From: Nocardia sp. NBC_01329
GTDB lineage: Bacteria > Actinomycetota > Actinomycetes > Mycobacteriales > Mycobacteriaceae
DNA: 64,000 bases
NCBI RefSeq assembly: GCF_035956715.1
Contig: NZ_CP108381.1
Span: 6,356,001 to 6,420,000 of the forward strand
Reading direction: 5' to 3'
The notes beneath the pieces were generated by a model. That model saw nothing but the letters and a program-made list of their open reading frames with translations. It was not told the origin of the DNA and did not search any database. A program made the position numbers and the translations under genes. Below, piece by piece: positions 47,901 to 56,900 of the stretch; position 1 is the stretch's first letter; every line of letters starts with the position of its first letter.

Positions 47901-50900
47901 TCGACGGGTCGGCCGAAGGGTGTGGCGGTTTCGCACGGGGCGATTGTGAATCGTTTGGTGTGGATGCAGTCCGAGTATGGGCTCGGGGTTGCGGATGTGG
48001 TGTTGCAGAAGACGCCGTCGACGTTCGATGTGTCGGTGTGGGAGTTCTTCTGGCCGTTGCAGGTGGGTGCCAGGTTGGTGGTGGCCAAGCCTGATGGTCA
48101 TCGGGATCCGGGGTATTTGGCCGAGGTGGTCGATGCTGAGGGTGTGTCGGTGGCGCATTTTGTGCCGTCGATGTTGAGCGTGTTCGTGGGTGCGCTGCCT
48201 GCCGAGCCGGGTGTGGTGTCGTGTGGTTCGCTGCGGTTGGTGTTCTCTTCGGGTGAGGCGTTGGCTGCGGGGCCTGCGCAGCGGTTGCGGGAGTTGACGG
48301 GTGCGGCTGTGCACAATTTGTATGGTCCGACCGAGGCTGCGGTCGATGTCACTTTCCATGAGGTGACGGATGCGGATTCGTCGATGGTGCCGATCGGTGG
48401 TCCGGTTTTCAATACGCGGGTGTATGTGCTGGATGGTCGGTTGCGGCCGGTGCCGGTGGGTGTTGCGGGTGAGTTGTATTTGGCGGGTGTGCAGTTGGCG
48501 CGTGGTTATGTGGCGCGTCCGGATTTGTCGGCGGATCGTTTTGTGGCGAGTCCGTTCGGTGCGGGTGAGCGGATGTATCGCACTGGTGATGTGGTGCGGT
48601 GGAACTCCACGGGCGAGCTGGAGTATGTGGGTCGTTCTGATTTCCAGGTGAAGTTGCGTGGTCTGCGGATCGAGTTGGGTGAGATCGAGTCCGCGTTGAC
48701 CGGTGTGGCCGAGGTCGCGCAGGCCGTGGTGGTCCTGCGCGGTGACGCGCACACCGGTGATCAGCTCGTCGGCTACCTGGTGCCCGCCGCGGGAGCGCTG
48801 GATATCGAAGATGTGCGGGAAGACCTGTCCGCGCGCTTGCCGTCGTACATGGTGCCTGCCGCGTTCGTGGTGCTCGACGCGCTGCCGCTCAATGCCAGTG
48901 GCAAACTCGATCGTCGGGCGCTTCCGGCGCCGGTGTTCGAGGCTCGGGTGTTCCGGGCGCCGTCCACCCCGATCGAGGAGATCGTGGCGAATACGTTCGC
49001 CGAGGTACTCGGGGTGGAGCGGGTCGGCGCGGATGACGATTTCTTCGCCCTCGGCGGTAACTCGCTGAGCGCGACCCGGGTGGCCGCGCGGTTGTCGGCG
49101 GCGCTGGACACCGATCTCGCCGTGCGGGAACTGTTCGAAGCCTCGACGGTGACCGCGCTGGCGGCTCGTGCCGAGACCCATTCGGGTGCGGGTGGCCGGG
49201 TGCCGTTGGTGCCGCAGCCGCGTCCGACGCAGACCCTGCCCTCGGGTGAAGTCGTCGAGCGGGTGCCGCTGTCGCTGGCGCAGCAGCGGATGTGGTTCCT
49301 GAACCGGTTCGATCCGGGGTCGGCCGCGGACAATATGCCGATCGCGGTGCGATTGTCGGGTCTGCTCGACCGCCAGGCCATGCAGATCGCCATCGCCGAT
49401 GTGCTGGCGCGCCACGAATCGTTGCGGACGTACTACCCCGAAGTGGACGGGACACCGTTCCAGCAGGTGGTGCCGACCTCGGCGGTGATCCCGGATCTGA
49501 CCCCGGTGGACGTTTCGGAAACCGACCTCTTCGCGCGGGTGTCCGAATTCGTCTCCACGGGTTTCGATGTCACCGCCGGTGTGCCGTTCCGAGTCCGGCT
49601 GTTCGAGGTGGACCCGACCGAGCACGTGCTGGTGATCGTCGTACACCACATTTCGTCGGACGGTTTCTCCATGGGACCGCTGGCCCGGGATGTGGTCATC
49701 GCCTACAGCGCCCGTATCGAAGGCGGTGAGCCGGGCTGGCTCCCGCTCGAGGTGCAGTATGCCGACTACACACTGTGGCAGCGGCAGGTACTGGGCTCGG
49801 AGGACGATCCGGATTCGGTGATCGCGGCGCAGATCGCATACTGGTCCACGGAATTGGCGAGTATCCCGGAGCAGCTGGATCTGCCGGCCGACCGGCCGCG
49901 GCCCGCCGTGGCCACCGGCCAGGGCGCCAGTCTGTCCTTCGAGATCGACCATGCGGTGCACGCCGAACTCGTCGAACTGGCGCGCACCCGCGGCGTGACC
50001 TTCTTCATGGTCGTGCACGCCGCGTTCGCGGTATTGCTGTCGCGGTTGTCGGGCGAATCCGACATCGTCGTCGGCACGCCGGTCGCCGGGCGTGGTGAGC
50101 GGGCGCTCGACGATGTCATCGGTATGTTCGTGAACACTCTCGCACTGCGTACGCCGATCGACTCCGGCACCGGTTTCGCTGACCTGCTGGAGACCGTCCG
50201 CACCAGCGATGTGACCGCGTTCGGGCATGCGGATCTGCCGTTCGAGCGGCTGGTCGAGGTGCTGAACCCGGTCCGGTCGCAGGCCCGGCACCCGCTGTTC
50301 CAGGTGATGCTGTCGCTGCAGAACAACAATCCGCAAGTCAACGGCGAGCTGCCGGGGCTGGCGATCAGCGGTATCGAATCACCCATCGAGACAGCGAAGT
50401 TCGACCTGCAGCTGGAACTCGCGGAGCGCATCGACCCGGACCATGCGGCCGGCGGGGCGCCCACGGCTCGTGGGGTGAGTGCGAAGTTCATCTATGCGAC
50501 CGATCTTTTCGATGTCGCGACGGTGCAGGGTTTCGCGGATCGTTTCGCGCGGTTGCTGGCGGCGATTGTTGCCGAGCCGTCGACGGCGGTGGGTGATCTC
50601 GAGATTCTCGCTCCGGTCGAGCGGGTGCGGGTGTTGTCGGAGTGGAACGCGACCGAGCAGGTGTTGCCGGAGCGGTTGTTGCTGGACGGTTTCGCTGGTG
50701 CGGTGGCGGAGTTCCCGGATCGGGTGGCTCTGGTGTTCGAGGGTGTCGAGGTCACGTACGCGGAGTTGGATGCGCGGGTGAATCGGTTGGCGCGGTATCT
50801 GGTCGCGCAGGGTGTGGGTCCGGAGTCGTTGGTCGGGTTGTTGGTGTCGCGGTCGCTGGATTTGGTGGTCGGGATGTATGCGGTGGTTGCTGCTGGTGGT

Positions 50901-53900
50901 GGGTATGTGCCGTTGGATCCGGCGCATCCGGTGGAGCGGATCGGTTACATCCTGGATACGGCGGGTCCGGTGTGTGTGCTGACGACCACGGCCGATATGC
51001 GGGCAGTCGATGGTGTTGTGGCCGAGGGTGTGCCGGTGTTGGCGTTGGACACGCTGGATGTCAGTGGTTATGACGCGTCGCCGGTGGTTGATGTGGATCG
51101 GCTGGGTCGGGTGCGGTCGAGCAATACGGCGTATGTGATTTTCACGTCGGGTTCGACGGGTCGTCCTAAGGGTGTTGCTGTGTCGCATTCGGCGATCGGT
51201 AATCAGGTGGCGTGGATGTTGTCTCAGTATGGGTTGGGTGCTGGGGATGTGTATTTGCAGAAGACGGCGACGACGTTCGATGTGTCGTTGTGGGGTTATT
51301 TCTTGCCGTTGGCTGTGGGTGCGCGTTTGGTGGTGGCGACGGCGGATGGTCATCGTGATCCTGGGTATTTGGCGGGGGTGATTGCTGAGCAGCGTGTGAC
51401 GGTGACTGATTTCGTGCCGTCGATGTTGACGGTGTTCGCGGCGAATGTTGTGGCGGGTTCGGTTCCGTCTTTGAGGCATGTGTTCGTGATCGGTGAGGCG
51501 TTGCCGTTGGAGACGGTGTCGGCGATGCGTGCGGTTTCTGGTGCTGTGGTGCATAACCTTTATGGTCCGACCGAGGCTGCGGTGTCGGTGACGTATTGGG
51601 AGGCGTCCGGTGAGGAGGTCGGGAGTGTGCCGATCGGTGTGCCGCAGTGGAATTCTCGGGTGTATGTGTTGGATTCTCGGTTGCGTCCGGTGCCCGAGGG
51701 TGTGACGGGTGAGTTGTATTTGGCGGGTGGTCAGTTGGCGCGTGGGTATGTGACGCGTCCGGATTTGAGTGCGGATCGTTTTGTGGCGAGTCCGTTCGAT
51801 GCGGGTTCGCGGATGTATCGCACGGGTGATCTGGTGCGGTGGACGCGGGTCGTTGCCGGGACCGAAGGGGTTGCTGGTGATTCGGCGGGGTCGCGGCCGG
51901 TGTTGGAGTATTTGGGTCGTACTGATTTCCAGGTGAAGTTCCGTGGTCAGCGGATCGAGTTGGGTGAGATCGAGTCGGCGTTTTTGGCGCAGCCGTTGGT
52001 GAGTCAGGCTGTGGTGGCGGTTGTGGGTTCGCAGTTGGGTGAGCAGCTGGTCGCCTATGTGGTGCCGGTGCCGGGGCAGCAGGTCGTGTCGGCCGAGCTG
52101 CTCGAAGCGGTGCGTGGGGTGCTGCCGGTTTATATGGTTCCGGCGGCTGTGGTGGAGCTGGACGCGTTCCCGTTGAATACTTCGGGGAAGTTGGATCGGA
52201 AGGCGTTGCCGGAGCCGGTGTTCCAGGCGCGGGAGTTCCGGGCGGCGTCGACGCCGATCGAGGAGATCGTGGCCGGGGTCTTCGCCGATGTTCTGGGTGT
52301 GCAGCGGGTCGGTGTGGATGATGATTTCTTCGCTTTGGGTGGTAATTCGCTGATCGCGACCCAGGTTGCCGCGCGTCTCGGTGTGGCACTGGATACCCAG
52401 GTTCCGGTGCGGGTGTTGTTCGAGGCTTCGACCGTGGCGGGGTTGGCGGTGCGGGTTCAGGAGCAGGCCGGTTCGGGTGGGCGTGCGGCGTTGGTGCCGC
52501 AACCGCGTCCGGAGCAGGTGCTGTTGTCGGGTGAGGTCGTCGAGGCCGCGCCGTTGTCGCTGGCGCAGCAGCGGATGTGGTTCCTGAACCGCTTCGACGA
52601 TGCGTCGGCGGCGTACAACCTGCCGCTGGCGATCCGGCTGTCGGGTGCGCTGGATGTGGAAGCCCTGCGTGCGGCGGTCGCCGATGTGGTGGCGCGGCAC
52701 GAGGTGTTGCGGACGGTGTATCCGGAGACCGATTCGGGTCCGGTTCAGGTGGTGCTGCCCGCGGGGCAGGCCGCACCGCAGTTGGAGTTGCGGTCGGTGG
52801 CTGCCGACGGGGTGGTGGCCGCGGTGGCCGAGCTGGCGTCGGCCGGTTTCGATGTCACCACCGAGGTACCGCTGCGGGTAGCGCTGATCCAGGTGAGCGA
52901 CCTGCCCGGCGGAGACGACGCGGCCGGCGAGTTCGTGTTGGCGATGGTGGTGCACCATATCGCCGGCGACGGTTTGTCGGTGGGTCCGCTGACCCGTGAC
53001 GTGATGACCGCCTACGCGGCGCGTACGACGGGTGGGGCGCCGGCTCGGACGCCGCTGCCGGTTCAGTACGCCGACTACAGCATCTGGCAGCGCGATCTGC
53101 TGGGCGACGAATCCGATCCGGAATCGCTGGCTGCCCGGCAGATCGGCTACTGGCAGTCGGCGCTGGCCGGAGTCCCGGACCAGCTCGACCTGCCGGTAGA
53201 CCGGCCGCGTCCGGCGGCGCAGTCGTTCGCCGGTGGCCGGGTGCAGCTCGGTATCGATGCCGAGACGCACGCCGGTCTGCTGAGGGTGGCCCAGGAGCAG
53301 GGCGCGACTCTGTTCATGGTCGTGCATTCGGCGCTGGCGGTGCTGCTGTCGCGTCTGTCCGGTACCGACGACATCACCATCGGTACCCCGGTGGCGGGTC
53401 GTGGTGACCAGGCTCTGGACGATCTGATCGGTATGTTCGTGAACACCCTGGTGTTCCGGACCGAGCTCGATCGCGGGGAGGCGTTCACCGATCTGCTGGC
53501 TCGCCAGCGTCAGGTGGATATCCAGGCGTTCGCGAACGCGGACGTGCCGTTCGAACGCCTGGTGGAGGTGTTGAACCCGGCGCGTTCGACCGCGCGGCAT
53601 CCGCTGTTCCAGGTCGGATTCACCTTCCAGAACCTCGGTGGGTCGAGTCTGGAGTTGCCGGGCCTGACCGTGTCGGGTGTGGAGGTCGATACCGAGATCT
53701 CGCAGTTCGATCTGAACTTCCTGCTCGGCGACTCCTACGACGAGGCAGGCGCGCCGCAGGGCGTGGCCGGGTATCTGACCTATGCCACCGCCCTGTTCGA
53801 TCAGGGCACTGTGCAGGGATTCGTGGACCGGTTCACTCGATTGCTGCGTGAGATCGTCAGTGACCCTTCGCGGCCGGTGGGTGATCTGGAGATTCTTTCC

Positions 53901-56900
53901 CCGGTTGAGCGGGTGCGGGTGTTGTCGGAGTGGAACGCGACCGGGCAGGTGTTGCCGGAGGGGTTGTTGCTGGACGGTTTCACTCGGATGGTGGCGGAGT
54001 TCCCGGATCGGGTGGCTCTGGTGTTCGAGGGTGTCGAGGTCACGTACGCGGAGTTGGATGCGCGGGTGAATCGGTTGGCGCGGTATCTGGTCGCGCAGGG
54101 TGTGGGTCCGGAGTCGTTGGTCGGGTTGTTGGTGTCGCGGTCGCTGGATTTGGTGGTCGGGATGTATGCGGTGGTGGCTGCTGGTGGTGGGTATGTGCCG
54201 TTGGATCCGGCGCATCCGGTGGAGCGGATCGGTTACATCCTGGATACGGCGGGGCCGGTGTGTGTGCTGACCACGACCGGTGATGTGGGTGCGGTTCCCG
54301 AGGGGACGAGTGTGCCCGTGTTGGAACTGGATGTCTTGGATGTCAGTGGTTATGACGCGTCGCCGGTGGTTGATGTTGATCGGCTGGGTCGGGTGCGGTC
54401 GTCGAATACGGCGTATGTGATTTTCACGTCGGGTTCGACGGGTCGTCCTAAGGGTGTTGCTGTGTCGCATTCGGCGATCGGTAATCAGGTGGCGTGGATG
54501 TTGTCTCAGTATGGGTTGGGTGCTGGGGATGTGTATTTGCAGAAGACGGCGACGACGTTCGATGTGTCGTTGTGGGGTTATTTCTTGCCGTTGGCTGTGG
54601 GTGCGCGTTTGGTGGTGGCGACGGCGGATGGTCATCGTGATCCTGGGTATTTGGCGGGGGTGATTGCTGAGCAGCGGGTGACGGTGACTGATTTCGTGCC
54701 GTCGATGTTGACGGTGTTCGCGGCGAATGTTGTGGCGGGTTCGGTTCCGTCTTTGAGGCATGTGTTCGTGATCGGTGAGGCGTTGCCGTTGGAGACGGTG
54801 TCGGCGATGCGTGCGGTTTCTGGTGCTGTGGTGCATAACCTTTATGGTCCGACCGAGGCTGCGGTGTCGGTGACGTATTGGGAGGCGTCGGGTGAGGAGG
54901 TCGGGAGTGTGCCGATCGGTGTGCCGCAGTGGAATTCTCGGGTGTATGTGTTGGATTCTCGGTTGCGTCCGGTGCCCGAGGGTGTGACGGGTGAGTTGTA
55001 TTTGGCGGGTGGTCAGTTGGCGCGTGGGTATGTGATGCGTCCGGATTTGAGTGCGGATCGTTTTGTGGCGAGTCCGTTCGATGCGGGTTCGCGGATGTAT
55101 CGCACGGGTGATCTGGTGCGGTGGACGCGGGTCGATGGGCGGCCGGTGTTGGAGTATTTGGGTCGTACTGATTTCCAGGTGAAGTTCCGTGGTCAGCGGA
55201 TCGAGTTGGGTGAGATCGAGTCGGCGTTTTTGGCGCAGCCGTTGGTGAGTCAGGCTGTGGTGGCGGTTGTGGGTTCGCAGTTGGGTGAGCAGCTGGTCGC
55301 CTACGTTGTTCCGGTGCCGGGGCAGCAGGTCGTGTCGGCCGAGCTGCTGGAGTCGGTGCGTGGGGTGCTGCCGGTTTATATGGTTCCGGCGGCTGTGGTG
55401 GAGCTGGACGCGTTCCCGTTGAATACTTCGGGGAAGTTGGATCGGAAGGCGTTGCCGGAGCCGGTGTTCCAGGCGCGGGAGTTCCGGGCTGCGTCGACTC
55501 CGATCGAGGAGATCGTGGCCGGGGTCTTCGCTGATGTTCTGGGTGTGGGTCGGGTCGGTGTGGATGATGATTTCTTCGCTTTGGGTGGTAACTCGCTGAT
55601 CGCGACCCAGGTTGCCGCGCGTCTCGGTGTGGCACTGGATACCCAGGTTCCGGTGCGGGTGTTGTTCGAGGCTTCGACCGTGGCGGGGTTGGCGGTGCGG
55701 GTTCAGGAGCAGGCCGGTTCGGGTGGGCGTGCGGCGTTGGTGGCGCAGCCGCGTCCGGAGCGGGTGCCGTTGTCGCTGGCGCAGCAGCGGATGTGGCTGA
55801 TCAACCGGTTCGATCCCAGCTCGGCCGCGTACAACATCCCGATGGCTATTCGTCTCACCGGCGCACTCGATGAGACAGCGGTATACCGAGCGGTTTCCGA
55901 TGTCGTGCAACGGCACGAGTCGCTGCGGACCCGGTACCCCGCCGATTCGGACGGAGTTCCGTACCAGGAGATTTTGCCGGTCGCGGAGGTTATGCCCCGG
56001 GAACCGGTTACTGTTTCCCCGGACGATGTGCTGCCCCGGGTCGCTGAGCTGCTGTCGGCGGGCTTCGATGTCAGCCAGGAGGTTCCGGTGCGGGCGTTGC
56101 TGCTCGCGACAGGGCCCGAAGAGCATGTGCTGGCGGTCGTCGCCCACCACATCGCGGCCGATGGCGCGTCGATGGCGCCGCTGGCCCGGGACCTGATGAC
56201 CGCCTATCTCGCCCGAGTCGGCGGCGAGGTACCCAGCTGGGCGCCGTTGCCGGTCCAGTACGCGGACTTCGCTCTCTGGCAGCGAGCGATAATCGGCGAC
56301 GAAAACGACGAGGACTCGGTCGCCGCCGCGCAGTTGGCGTACTGGCAGAAGCAGCTCGACGGGATCAGCGGTGAGGCCGGACTGCCGCTGGACCGGCCGC
56401 GTCCGCCGATACCGTCGATGCGTGGTGGTGTCACCGGTTTCGCTGTGGACGCCGATGTACACCGGTCGCTGGACGAGTCCGCGCGGGCGAGTGGCGTGAC
56501 CATGTTCATGGTGATGCATGCCGCGGTAGCCGTGCTGCTGTCCCGGCTCACCAATACCGGTGACGTTCTGGTCGGCACCCCGATAGCCGGCCGCGGTGAA
56601 CGTGAGCTGGACGATCTGGTCGGTATGTTCGTGAATACGCTGGCATTGCGTACCACGGTGAAACCCGCGATGACCTTCGCCGATGTGCTGGATCAGGTGC
56701 GGGAGGTGGACCTGTCCGCCTTCGCCAACGGAGACGTCCCCTTCGAGCGTGTGGTGCAAGCAGTGCTGCCGGACCGGGCGACCGCGAACAATCAGCTCCT
56801 CGATGTGGTGCTGTCGTTCCGGAACACCGAGCGGCCCGCGCTGGATCTGCCCGGACTCACCGTGCAGGCGCTGGACGAGGATGTGCTGGCCGCGAAATTC

